Of a stretch of 64,000 bases of DNA, positions 24,340-32,782 are shown piece by piece. Below the pieces are notes generated by a model. It was not told where the DNA came from. It did no database searches and saw nothing but the letters and a program-made list of their open reading frames with translations. Both the position numbers and the translations under genes were made by a program. Within the stretch, counting starts at the first letter, position 1. Each line of letters opens with the position of its first letter. This stretch comes from Pyrocephalus nanus. Lineage: Eukaryota; Chordata; Aves; Passeriformes; Tyrannidae. The stretch is taken from assembly GCA_038380795.1 (NCBI GenBank), contig CM076264.1, positions 16,011,501-16,075,500 on the forward strand. The letters run 5' to 3'.

Positions 24340-24900
24340 CGGGAGAGATTCTCTTGTTCTGCTTCCCCCGGAGAATTCCCCCGAACCCCCGCCCGGGCCG
24401 GGAAGGGGGAGCGGAATGAGTGGAACCGGCGGTGCCGCTGCCCGCGGGCCGAGCTGGGGGCTACTACCGCAGCCTCCACAGGACCCCAGGGCAGGCTCAG
24501 GCCCGGCTTCCCCCCGCCGCCAGCGCGGACCCGCGGCCGGAGCTGCCGCCACTGCCTTGGCAGAGCTCCCTCGGGACGTTCCGAGGAGGGAGGCAGTGGG
24601 GCCGGGGGGAGCGGGGAGCCCCTGTCCCCGCACCGTCTCCTCTGCAGGGGGGAGGAAAAGCGGCTCCCCTGGGTGCTGGACGCGTAGCGGGGCCGCCCAG
24701 AGCCTGCTTCAGCGCTTCCAAACCCGGTTTAGTATTTCTCCCCTCTCCCTAATTCAAATGCAAATCGATCGCTCTCAGGGGCAGGCTCCCCGCTCCCCAC
24801 GCCCGCTGCCTGAGCCGAGCCTCGGCGCGCCCGGGGGCTGCGGGGCCGGTCGTGCGGGGCTGCCTCGGCCGAGAGCTCGCTGGCTCCACTCAAACAGGCA
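24340..24900. promoter_or_regulatory. CpG-rich block 2.2-2.7 kb upstream of NKX6-1
   Basis: GC- and CpG-dense sequence, ending before a run of ten G at about 24,920. It probably belongs to the CpG island cluster of the NKX6-1 locus. Open frames of 110-220 codons overlap on both strands, as expected for GC-rich DNA lacking stop codons, and none resembles a known protein. Confidence 0.55.
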
Positions 24901-24978
24901 GGAAAAGGAATTTTTTTAGGGGGGGGGGGTACTTTTAGAATAATTGAGGAATGACCCAAGGACAAAATAGTAATAATT

Positions 24979-25013
<35 letters not shown>
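24979..25013 (+). repeat. (AAT)n microsatellite
   Basis: About eleven tandem AAT units following a related TAATAATTTT stretch. Confidence 0.92.
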
Positions 25014-25014
<1 letters not shown>

Positions 25015-25690
25015 TCAAAGTCGGAGACTTAACCCCACCTTCCCGGAGGTGTCCTTCGTGTGGCTGTGCCAAAGTTAAGGCGAGGCAAGATCTTGCCCTG
25101 CGCGCCCTTTCCCCAAGTGTCTTTTTTTTCGCACCTTTGTAAATTAATCTAAAAGAATTCCGAGCAACAAGGGATTATTTAAAAATAGAAGGAAACATCG
25201 TCGCAGGTAGAGCATTACAGTGTTTCAGATGAGAAATATTTTTAAAAAATCGAATTTCCACACTACTCCCTTTTACCAAGCTCGAGGAAATCGAGTCCCC
25301 CACAGGTACAAGCACTTCGGGCACAGACAACAGAGGGTAAAAACTGTTTAGGATGATTTTGCGTCACTCCTCTTTCCGTGGACCGCTCTTTAGGGGCCAC
25401 ACGGGATTTTTTCCCCTTCTAGCCTTAGACGACGGGAGGATTTGCGAGCAGCCGAGGACGCTGGGGGCAAGTGTCTGAAGGGGCTCGGTGTTCAACAGCA
25501 GTCAGTGGCCGGCCCGGCGGGACAAACACGCGGTTCCACTGCACAGCTGGTACAAAGAGTACCCCCGCGGGTCCAGAGGCGTGCGGGAAGAGTTGGTCTG
25601 CACCCCCCGAATCCCTGCGAGGCGCTGGGGTAGGCCTGGCCCGGCCGGGACTCGAGCAGCTCCACTCCCTGGAGTCGCTCCCAGGGAACA
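25014..25690. other. NKX6-1 upstream flank
   Basis: AT-rich to about 25,420, then GC-rich. It contains AT-rich elements such as GGGATTATTTAAAAATAG near 25,170 that resemble homeodomain or MEF2-type sites. No gene is supported. Confidence 0.45.
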
Positions 25691-25701
25691 GAGGCAGTGA
25701 C

Positions 25702-26430
25702 ACTGAGAGAGAGAAAGGAAGAAGGGAGAAATAAAAGAAGGAAAAAGAAGGAAAAAGAAGAAAAAAAAAGAAGGAAAAAGAAGGAAAAAGAAGAAAAAAA
25801 AACAAGGAAAAAGAAGGAAAAAGAAGAAAAAAAAACAAGGGAAAAGAAGGAAAAAGAAGGGAAAAGAAGGAAAAAGAAGGGAAAAGAAGAAAAAGAAGGA
25901 AAAGGAAGGAAAAAGAAGGAAAAAGAAGGAAAAGGAAGGAAAAAGAAGGAAAAAGAAGGAAAAAGAAGGAAAAAGAAGGAAAAAGAAGGAAAAAGAAGGA
26001 AGGAAGGAAGGAAAGACAGTTGATATGAATAGATAAAAAGAGAAGGAAAATACAGGGCGAGAAATTACATGAGAGGGGAAAGAAAAAAAAAGAGAGAGAG
26101 AAAGGGAAAAAAGAAAAGGAAACGAGAGAGAAAAATAAAAATAAATAAAATAAATAAAAAGTAGAGAAAAACAAATAACTTAAAAAATTAAAATAAAACC
26201 TGAAAGGAAAGAAGGGAAAGCAAGAAAGAAAATTGAAAGGAAGAGGAAAAAAGGGAAAGGAAAAGAGGAAAATAAAAGGGAGAGAAAAAGGATGAGGAAA
26301 AAGGGAAAAGAAAAGGGAAAAGAAAAACAGAAAGGAAAAATGAAGGGACAAGGGGAAGGAAAGAGAAGGAAAAGGAGAAGGGGGGAGGGAAAGTGAGGAG
26401 AAGAGAGAAGAGGGGGAAACAACGGAAAAG
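25702..26430 (+). repeat. Long homopurine (GGAAAAAGAA)n tract
   Basis: The plus strand is almost exclusively A and G for about 700 bp. The core at 25,735-26,015 is a run of GAAGGAAAAA-type units with 6- and 12-base periodicity. Degenerate continuations follow, with AT-rich interruptions near 26,020-26,060 and 26,130-26,205. It ends 630 bp before the NKX6-1 ATG. Such mirror-symmetric polypurine tracts can form intramolecular triplex DNA. The minus-strand reading frame across it is a Phe/Ser/Leu/Pro-rich artefact. Confidence 0.93.
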
Positions 26431-26627
26431 CCAGGGGAAGAGAGGGGAGCCAGGCGAGCCCGAAGTTGGCGGCAGGGTGGGCGCGGCGCGAGTGGGCAGG
26501 GCCGGCCGCCGCCCCGCCCCCGCCCCGCCGCCGCCACCGCCGCCGCGCCCGCTGCCGGCCGTGCCCCCGCTAAAGGAGGCAGGGAGCGGGGCGGCGCGGC
26601 AGTGCGCCCCGAGCCGCGCCCGCAGCC

Positions 26628-26666
26628 CCGACAGCCAGCCAGCCAGCCAGCCAGCCGGCCAGCCAG
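26628..26666 (+). repeat. (CAGC)n microsatellite in the NKX6-1 promoter region
   Basis: About eight near-perfect CAGC units interrupted once by CGGC. Probably length-variable between individuals. Confidence 0.85.
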
Positions 26667-26686
26667 CGGGAATCGCGCCGGGAGGG

Positions 26687-26743
26687 ATGCGGGGCGCCGG
26701 AGAGGAGGCAGGGGCGACCAGCGTGGCCCCCGCGCCGCTGTGA
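26687..26743 (+). other. Upstream ORF 1 in the NKX6-1 leader region (18 codons)
   Basis: ATG at 26,687, stop TGA at 26,741-26,743. It counts as an upstream ORF only if transcription starts upstream of the TATA-like box. The peptide is GC-driven and has no recognised identity. Confidence 0.3.
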
Positions 26744-26777
26744 GCGCCCGGTTACCAGCGGGCACGGGGAGCGGCGG

Positions 26778-26783
26778 TATATA
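26778..26783 (+). promoter_or_regulatory. NKX6-1: TATA-like box, candidate NKX6-1 core promoter
   Basis: TATATA inside the palindrome GTATATAC, isolated in otherwise GC-rich DNA. The position would give a 5' leader of roughly 255 nt. There is no supporting transcript evidence in the sequence. Confidence 0.35.
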
Positions 26784-26958
26784 CGTGTACGCGCACGGAC
26801 ACTGCGCGCACACAAGTATCTACACACCGACCCGCAGCAACATCGCTTTACTTCCCGGGAAGCGTCCGGCGAGGCGCAGCCCTGATGCCCGGCGGGACGG
26901 CGGGGCCGCCGCTCGGGCGCGTAGATCTCCGCTAGAGGCGGCGGCCCCCGCGGGCTGG

Positions 26959-27018
26959 ATGCGCGTCGCCGGTGAGGGCGGCACCCCCGGGCCGGCCGCT
27001 GGGGCCCCGCGGCGCTAG
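26959..27018 (+). other. Upstream ORF 2 in the NKX6-1 leader (19 codons)
   Basis: ATG at 26,959, TAG at 27,016-27,018, ending 46 bases before the NKX6-1 start and in a different frame. The context is weak (T at -3), so leaky scanning to the main ATG (G at -3) is expected. This may damp NKX6-1 translation. Confidence 0.45.
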
Positions 27019-27064
27019 GGGCCTGTCGGGCCCCCCGCCCCGGCCCGGCGGCGGCGGCGCGGGG

Positions 27065-27674
27065 ATGCTGGCGCTGGGGCAGATGGACGGCGCGCCCCGG
27101 CAGGGCGCCTTCCTGCTGGGCAGCCCGCCGCTGGCCGCCCTGCACAGCATGGCCGAGATGAAGGCGCCGCTGTACCCCGCGTACCCCCTGCCCTCCGGGC
27201 CCGCCTCCTCCTCCTCCGCCTCCGCCTCGCCCGCCTCCGCCTCGCCCTCGCCGCCGCTCGGCTCCCCCGGCCTCAAGGCGCCCGCCGCCGCCGCCGCCGC
27301 CGCGGGCGGGCTCTCGGCGCTGGGCACGGCCCCGCCGCAGCTCTCGGCCGCCACTCCGCACGGCATCAACGACATCCTAAGCCGGCCCTCCATGCCCCTG
27401 CCGGGCGCCGCGATCGCCTCCGCCTCGCCCTCCGCTTCCTCGGCGGCGCCCGCCGGGCTGCTGGCCGGGCTGCCCCGCTTCGGCAGCCTCAGCCCCCCGC
27501 CGCCGCCGCCGCCCGCCCTCTACTTCAGCCCTGGGGCCGCCGCCGCCGCCGCCGCCGTGGCCGCCGGGCGCTACCCCAAGCCGCTGGCCGAGCTGCCCGG
27601 ACGGACGCCCATCTTCTGGCCGGGGGTGATGCAGAGCCCGCCCTGGAGGGACGCCCGCCTCGCCTGCGCCCCTC
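27065..27674 (+). CDS. NKX6-1: NKX6-1 coding exon 1
   Basis: Encodes residues 1-203 plus the first base of His204. The donor is CTC followed by GTGAGT. It carries the eh1 repressor motif and the NK6 motif. Compared with mammals the long serine runs are broken into Ser/Ala/Pro mixtures, and there are runs of seven Ala (74-80), seven Pro (144-150) and six or more Ala (158-164), all low-complexity and likely variable. Confidence 0.96.
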
Positions 27675-29674
27675 GTGAGTACCCAGCGTTGCGGGGCAGC
27701 GGGGGAAGCGGCCCAGGGTGTCCCACCGGAGGTCCGCTCCCGGTGCTGGGGAGGCCCAGCGCCCTGGCATCGCGGCGAGACCCTCCTGGCCCCCCGCACC
27801 GGGCCCGGCTGTGGCCGAGGGGGCTCGGCTTTGCCTCGCTTTCTTTTGTTTTCGTTTCTTAAGTTCTTTTGCTTTGTCTGTCCCCTCGGTCGACACGAAA
27901 CCCTGTAATAAGTCGGTTATCGCTGGCGAAAAGCGGAGCTCCCCGGGGGAAGGGAGGCTGCCCCGCCGTCCCCGCAGGGGACTCTGCGGCCGGGAGTGGC
28001 TTTAGGGGCGCGCACAAACTTTTCCCGAGCTGGACTTTTCGTTACCTCCCGCTCGCACAGGCTGGGGCTTTTTAAGAAAACAATATTTTTTGCCCGCTCA
28101 GATTTTGGATCCTTAAAGGAAAAATAATAGGGGGGAGCCGGCAGGCCTGAGCCGCCGCCTTGCCGAGGCAGCAGTTTCGTTACAGATCCTCCCCCGCGGA
28201 GAGATCCCCCCCGTCCCTCGGGGCCGCTTGAGAGAGAAGCACTTTCCCAAATCCGTAGATTAACGTGTCTGTCCCTGCCTTCCCTTTCTCTCCCCCCTCC
28301 CTTCGCCAGATCAAGGCTCAATTTTGCTGGATAAGGACGGAAAGAGAAAACATACCAGACCCACTTTTTCTGGCCAGCAGATTTTCGCTCTGGAAAAGAC
28401 TTTCGAGCAGACGAAATACCTGGCGGGCCCGGAGAGAGCCCGGCTGGCTTATTCCCTGGGGATGACGGAGAGCCAAGTAAAGGTGAGAGCAGCGGCTCAC
28501 GCACGGAGCGGTGCGAGGCTAGGGGAGAGGGGAACAAAAGGGCCCCGCCGCGGAAACGGGGTCCGGCTGGGTCGGGTGGAGATGCTGCGGGCCGGGGCGA
28601 CCCAGCCCGCGGGCACAAGACTAGGGCTTCCAAGGCAGCTGCCGACGCTAAGCCCCTTATTGTCTTACTGCGGGGACGAGATGGTTATTTTTAAAGCATA
28701 CTAAAAACAAAACAAAAAATTAACCAAATAAACCCAAACAAGACTGAGAAGCTCGGCACTTGTAGTCTGAACACCACAGGGGTGCCCGAAGTGTTGTGAA
28801 AGCCGGGGGAAGGGTGTTGTTGGGGTGTCACACCGTCACACCCTCACTCTACGTTTTGGTTAAACTCTGGGCTTTGGGCAAAGCGGAGTCGTGAGAGTTG
28901 GGAGACCGGGCTGAGCTCCCCGGGAACGTGCGGAGAGGCGTTTGCTAAGCGGACTTGGCCAGAGGGGCCTCTCGGCGGTGCTCACGCTTTAAATCTGATT
29001 CGCAGACCCTCCTTTGTCACTGCAAATACGTCCCGATGGCTGCGAATAAATTATTGCAGCTTCTACTACAATGAAAATGCCCCCTTCTCCGGCAGCGCCC
29101 CGCCGGAGAGTAAATACATCTGGCGGTGCGGGGGGGGGGGGGCTGCGGAAGGAATCAGCCCCAAGGGGGGATGGCAGGGACTGGGCCTCGAGGGGCTGGG
29201 GACGGCTGTTGGCCGGCGTCGGGACGGGAATCCCCGGCTGCTGGGAGAGCGGTGTCGCGGGGCTCGGCTGCTTTTCGTTGTTGGGGAAATTGTGTCATCG
29301 GCGGCGAAGCGGGAGTCGCTACCGCCCGCCGGGGATGGGGACGCGCGGGGCAGCGGGGCGGGAGCGGCCCGACCCGTGTCGGTGATGGTGATGCTGATTG
29401 CTGACGGTGGCGGCGGGGGCAGGTCTGGTTCCAGAACCGACGGACCAAGTGGCGGAAGAAGCACGCGGCGGAGATGGCGACGGCGAAGAAGAAGCAGGAC
29501 TCGGAGACGGAGCGGCTGAAGGGCGCCTCGGAGAACGAAGAGGAGGACGACGACTACAATAAGCCCCTGGACCCCAATTCGGACGACGAGAAAATAACTC
29601 AGCTGCTGAAGAAACACAAGCCGGGGGGCGGCGGGCTGCTGCTGCACCCCCCCGAGGGGGAGGCCTCCGTCTAG
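27065..29674 (+). CDS. NKX6-1: NKX6-1, homeobox transcription factor, complete coding region in three exons
   Basis: Exons 27,065-27,674, 28,310-28,482 and 29,423-29,674 splice in frame to 344 residues (human about 367). NKX6-1 is a nuclear NK-class homeodomain factor, mainly a Groucho/TLE-dependent repressor, that specifies ventral spinal cord progenitors and maintains pancreatic beta-cell identity. Residues 1-40 hold the conserved start ([23 protein letters not shown]). Residues 41-95 are Ser/Ala/Pro-rich. An eh1-type repressor motif, [10 protein letters not shown], is at 99-108. Ala and Pro runs follow at 111-168. The NK6 motif with [14 protein letters not shown] is at 169-201. The homeodomain is at 216-275 with WFQN at 263-266 (W48, F49, N51 intact). 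An acidic tail ([10 protein letters not shown]) at 298-307 precedes a basic C-terminus. The start is the first ATG in this frame. NKX6-2 and NKX6-3 are excluded by the N-terminus and tail. It faces away from CDS1, as in mammals. Confidence 0.97.
27675..28309 (+). other. NKX6-1: NKX6-1 intron 1 (635 bp)
   Basis: GT-AG intron with a strong pyrimidine-rich acceptor (CTTTCTCTCCCCCCTCCCTTCGCCAG). GC-rich in its first half. AT-rich elements such as AACAATATTTTTTGCC near 28,080 lie in the second. Confidence 0.92.
28310..28482 (+). CDS. NKX6-1: NKX6-1 coding exon 2 (homeodomain helices 1 and 2)
   Basis: A 173-bp exon completing His204 and encoding residues to Lys261, including the homeodomain arm ([20 protein letters not shown]) and the turn before helix 3. 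The donor is AAG followed by GTGAGA. The intron falls at the VK-VWFQN position (between homeodomain residues 46 and 47), a conserved intron site in the NK6 family. Confidence 0.97.
28483..29422 (+). other. NKX6-1: NKX6-1 intron 2 (940 bp)
   Basis: GT-AG intron whose acceptor lacks a polypyrimidine tract: the 30 bases before the AG are GATGCTGATTGCTGACGGTG-type sequence followed by GGCGGGGGCAG. Candidate branch-point sequences GCTGAT and GCTGAC are present. A run of twelve G lies near 29,130. Confidence 0.9.
29423..29674 (+). CDS. NKX6-1: NKX6-1 coding exon 3 (recognition helix and acidic tail)
   Basis: Begins with [14 protein letters not shown], the DNA recognition helix. It continues through [19 protein letters not shown], the acidic stretch and [20 protein letters not shown] to the stop TAG at 29,672-29,674. 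The last 17 residues (Gly/Leu/Pro-rich) diverge from the mammalian serine/glycine-rich end. Confidence 0.96.
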   Translation, partial: VWFQNRRTKWRKKHAAEMATAKKKQDSETERLKGASENEEEDDDYNKPLDPNSDDEKITQLLKKHKPGGGGLLLHPPEGEASV

Positions 29675-29960
29675 CCCGCTCCGCCCGCCGCCGCTTTCGG
29701 AGATGTACAGATCTATTTTTCTAGACTCTACGCGCCCGGGAGGAGGAGGAGAAACCGGAGGGGGAGCAGATAGGACTGCGGGAAGCGGGCCCCAGCGGGC
29801 GCGCCTGCCCCCCGGAGCCGCGTGTTGTTATAGGGGCGGCGGGCGGCGGGGAGCGGTGGGGGCCGTCCCGACCCCGACCCCCGGCCCTGGTCCCGCTGCC
29901 GGTGGTGCGGCGGCCGCGTCCTGCCGTCCCTTTGTAAATAAACCGTGAGTCACCGCGACC
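29675..29960 (+). other. NKX6-1: NKX6-1 3' untranslated region (proximal)
   Basis: GC-rich trailer of at least 268 nt up to the proximal AATAAA. A distal AATAAA at 31,195-31,200 would give a trailer of about 1.5 kb. The sequence between the two is partly AT-rich and could be transcribed. Confidence 0.6.
29937..29942 (+). terminator. NKX6-1: Candidate NKX6-1 polyadenylation signal
   Basis: Canonical AATAAA 263 bp after the stop codon, with a T-rich tract at 30,003-30,036 downstream. Cleavage about 15-25 nt after the signal is expected. Confidence 0.6.
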
Positions 29961-30002
29961 ATAGGCGTTCCTTAACTGTGAATATTTAAAATGTAAAATA
30001 CC

Positions 30003-30036
30003 TTTTTTTTTTTCTTCTTTTTTTTTTTTTTTTTTT
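30003..30036 (+). repeat. T-rich tract
   Basis: Two T runs separated by CTTC, located just after the presumed NKX6-1 cleavage site. It may act as a downstream U-rich element. Confidence 0.7.
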
Positions 30037-30750
30037 GTACAGCCGGGGCCCGGGGCACCGCGGCCCCGCCGGCCCCGCGCTTCCCGGCACCGGAGCCCCG
30101 AGACGGCGGCAGAGGGGCCGCCGAGGAAAAAAGTCGCCGGTCCCTCCCTCGGGCCGAAACTGCAGCGGCCCTGTGTGCTATTTATTAGTATTTTTGAAAC
30201 ACTTTCTGTTGCGGTCGTCGTGCGGGGGAGGGGGAGGGAGGGCGGAGGGACAGAGTTTGCTTTCATTTACACCGTTTCCAATCAACCGCGTGTTGAAAAA
30301 GTAGCTGGTGGGAATTGTCACAACCACTGTCAGTCAAAATATAAAATTCATTTAGTTGCTGTATTTGAATTTAAAGTGTGTTTTCTTTTGTATCATACGG
30401 AATACTATAGAATGTAAATTGTTTTCTTTTTTTTTTAAAAAAAAAGCTAATAACGATGATATATCGTGATATAGCATCTTAACATTTATTAATTTATATT
30501 AAAAATAATTCGGTTTGTAAAGAGAAGAAAAGCCCTTTGCAAGACCAGTTAAATGTAATGCACTTTCTGTTTTAAAACAAAAAAACCAACAAAACGATAA
30601 ATCAATTAAACCAGTTTAAAGACGTCTGCTGCATTCACTAAAGAGTACAGATAATCTCATCTCATTAGAGATTAAATAAGGAAACCACAGTACAAGAGGA
30701 GGGGGGGAAAAAAAGAAGAGATAATTTTCAAGATCTTTTGTTCAATCTTT
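30037..30750. other. NKX6-1 3' flank
   Basis: GC-rich to about 30,250, then AT-rich with TTATTAATTTATATTAAAAATAATTCGG-type sequence near 30,485-30,515. It could be extended 3' UTR or conserved noncoding sequence. No ORF is credible. Confidence 0.45.
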
Positions 30751-30757
30751 GTAGAAC

Positions 30758-30958
30758 TTTTTTTTTTATTATTCTTTTGTTGAGGGGTTTTCTTTGCTGT
30801 TTGGTTTTTTTTGAGGGGGCTGTTTTTTTGTCGTTCTTTTGTTTTTTGTTTGATGGGGGTTTTTTAGTTTTGTTTTTGTTTCTTTTGGGGGGTGTTTTGG
30901 TTTGTTTGTTTAGGGGGTTTGTTTTGGTGTTTTGGTGTGGGTTTTTTTTTTTTTTTTA
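30758..30958 (+). repeat. G/T-only low-complexity tract
   Basis: About 200 bp consisting almost only of G and T on the plus strand, with many GGGG and GGGGG runs separated by T runs. The Phe/Leu-rich open frame through it is an artefact. The strand bias and G-runs are compatible with quadruplex or R-loop formation just past NKX6-1. Confidence 0.85.
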
Positions 30959-30959
30959 G

Positions 30960-31500
30960 AATGGCAGTTGTCCACTTTGTTATGGGGGTTCAAGAAGGAT
31001 ATATACAAAATAAGCTGCGGCTCGCTTGGCAATGTGAGTGGACAGGCACTTTCCACCTGGCCACTGGAGCGGTTCGGCTCAGCCTAAATTAGGCTGTTTA
31101 AACTTTTTCACTGGCGGCCAATGCCGGCTTTTATTAACGGCAGAGTGTTGCCTTTATTATGGGAAAGAAACCACTTTCCAAGAAGAAAACACTGAATAAA
31201 GTAAGAGCCTGGTTAAGAGCCTAGAACAAATAGACTCAATACCAGAACAACTGGTTTAAAGTGAAACTCATTATCTGACGCGACCATTTCCATATCTAAA
31301 CAGTCCAGAAACAATCGTGAAATTTTTTTTGTTTGTTTATTTCTTTTTTCTCCCAGGGACCATCAGAGCAAACAGAATCGCTGACACGGGTGAAAAAAGG
31401 ACCAGCTATTTTAGAGGAAATAAATAAATAAACTAGTATTCTATTTGACCAAAATTTTCTAAATGGGGGAGGGGGGAAAGTGGAGCAGGATTTTATTCCT
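30960..31500. other. AT-rich sequence downstream of NKX6-1 with distal AATAAA
   Basis: Contains AATAAA at 31,195-31,200 and AGAACAAATAG and GGCGGCCAATGCCGG elements (31,110-31,220). No gene is seen. Confidence 0.4.
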
Positions 31501-32702
31501 CTTTTGGCTTATACAATGCCAAGGCCGAGAGGAGGGAGCGAGCCCGGCGCTTTGCGACTGCCTCGGCGTGGCTGCCAGGCCGAGATCTCTCCCGGGCCGA
31601 GATGCCGGGGGCTGCCCATCGCCCACCGACGCTCCCACCCCCATCCCACACTTTTCCCAACTCGTTGTAAAGGAGGAAGGTAAAGGCCGGTCTTTTGCAG
31701 GAGTGATGAACGGACCCTGCCGACTCTCGCCGTTACGTTTTTCCCGCGGGTTTTGCGGGACAGAAATCAAATTACCGCGGGGTCTGGATCACCGGGGTGG
31801 GGGTCGGCTGGTGCCGGCTGGAGCCCGGCCGGTGGTCTCCGCCGTGCTGAGCCCCCCCGCACGCCCGCGGCGACCACCCCGCCTCCCCCGCTCACCCGCA
31901 GCCCGGCCGCGGCCCCGGGCCCGGCCCTGCCCTCCCGTGTGCCCCCGGGCTGCCGCCAGTGCCGCTCGCCCCCGGCGATCCCCGTCCCCTTTTCCAGTTG
32001 ACTGCAGCACCAACTGAGGCTTTCCAGTTAATTTACTTCTGCACAGAGACCCAGCTGGCCACCAGTTGCAGTTGGCATCGTCAAAGTGGAATCGCAGGGA
32101 AAAGAGCCCAGTGCTGCCCGCTTGGTTAGGCTGGTTTTGTCTGGGGCGCTGGAGGAAAGAGCAGGGGATTCACATGAGCTCACGGCCCCCCTTCTCGAGG
32201 TATGTTTTGGAAGCCAAAGCCGGCTGGGCTCACTCTCCTCCAGGAAAGGACTTTTTAGGAAGAGATTCAATAGCTAACCTAGGGATCGCTGCCATGGACA
32301 TGGCGGTGAACAATTAGAAGACAAAATGTCAGCGGGCTTCACGGGTAGTGAGGTTCCCCCCGTGCACAGGGGCCCGGTCGAGATCAGTCTTTCAAACAAG
32401 CAGGAATTTATTGCATGACCGTATAAACTCCCGAATAACGACATTAAAAAAGTATTGCAAGACCATGTCTATAGGGAAGGGGGGCCAGCAGAGCCGCTCC
32501 CCGGCAGCGGCCCCGCACTCGGGCCCGGGCCGAAACCCTCGCGGGGAGAAAGAGGCCGCGCACACGCGTGGGTAGAGGCGGGCGCCTAAGCGGTGAGACA
32601 GTTTCGTCCAGACTGCTCCGTCCACAAACAGCTTTTGGCTTTCCCTTCTTTCTGTCATAGAGCCCTCGGGTTTAACCCCCATTCCCTTCAGCGTGTGTGT
32701 GC

Positions 32703-32782
32703 GGGATTTCCAGGCTCAGTGGAAATAAAGGCGGCTGTTTCAGGGATTTCCCGGCGCAGGGGAAACAGAGGCGGCTGTTTCT
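32703..32782 (+). repeat. Tandem duplication of a 40-bp unit with kappaB-like sites
   Basis: Copies at 32,703-32,742 and 32,743-32,782. Both start GGGATTTCC and end GGCGGCTGTTTC, with a few differences in between. Each carries a match to the NF-kappaB consensus (GGGATTTCCA and GGGATTTCCC). Confidence 0.9.

Larger units (their letters stand above)
26445..27900 (+). promoter_or_regulatory. NKX6-1: NKX6-1 promoter and exon 1 CpG island
   Basis: CpG-dense sequence covering the presumed promoter, 5' leader, exon 1 and the start of intron 1. A TATA-like box, GTATATAC, is centred at 26,780, 285 bp before the ATG. GC-rich CCGCCCC runs lie at about 26,510-26,560. The transcription start cannot be fixed from sequence, but downstream of the TATA-like box (about 26,805-26,815) is plausible. 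Confidence 0.65.

Noticed and set aside
24181..24687. 168-codon plus-strand frame beginning with a lysine run
   Set aside because: The lysines come from a poly(A) repeat and the rest from a CpG-rich block.
25425..26813. 462-codon minus-strand open frame, Phe/Ser/Leu/Pro-rich
   Set aside because: It is the complement of the homopurine repeat. Low-complexity codons TTC/CTT/CCT contain no stop, and the rest is GC-rich promoter. No domain or signal of selection is visible.
26972..27064. In-frame extension upstream of the NKX6-1 ATG
   Set aside because: The extension starts at a GTG and has no ATG. The conserved family N-terminus begins at the ATG at 27,065.
30738..30959. Hydrophobic small protein resembling a membrane peptide (Phe/Leu-rich)
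   Set aside because: Produced by the G/T-only low-complexity tract. No plausible coding potential.
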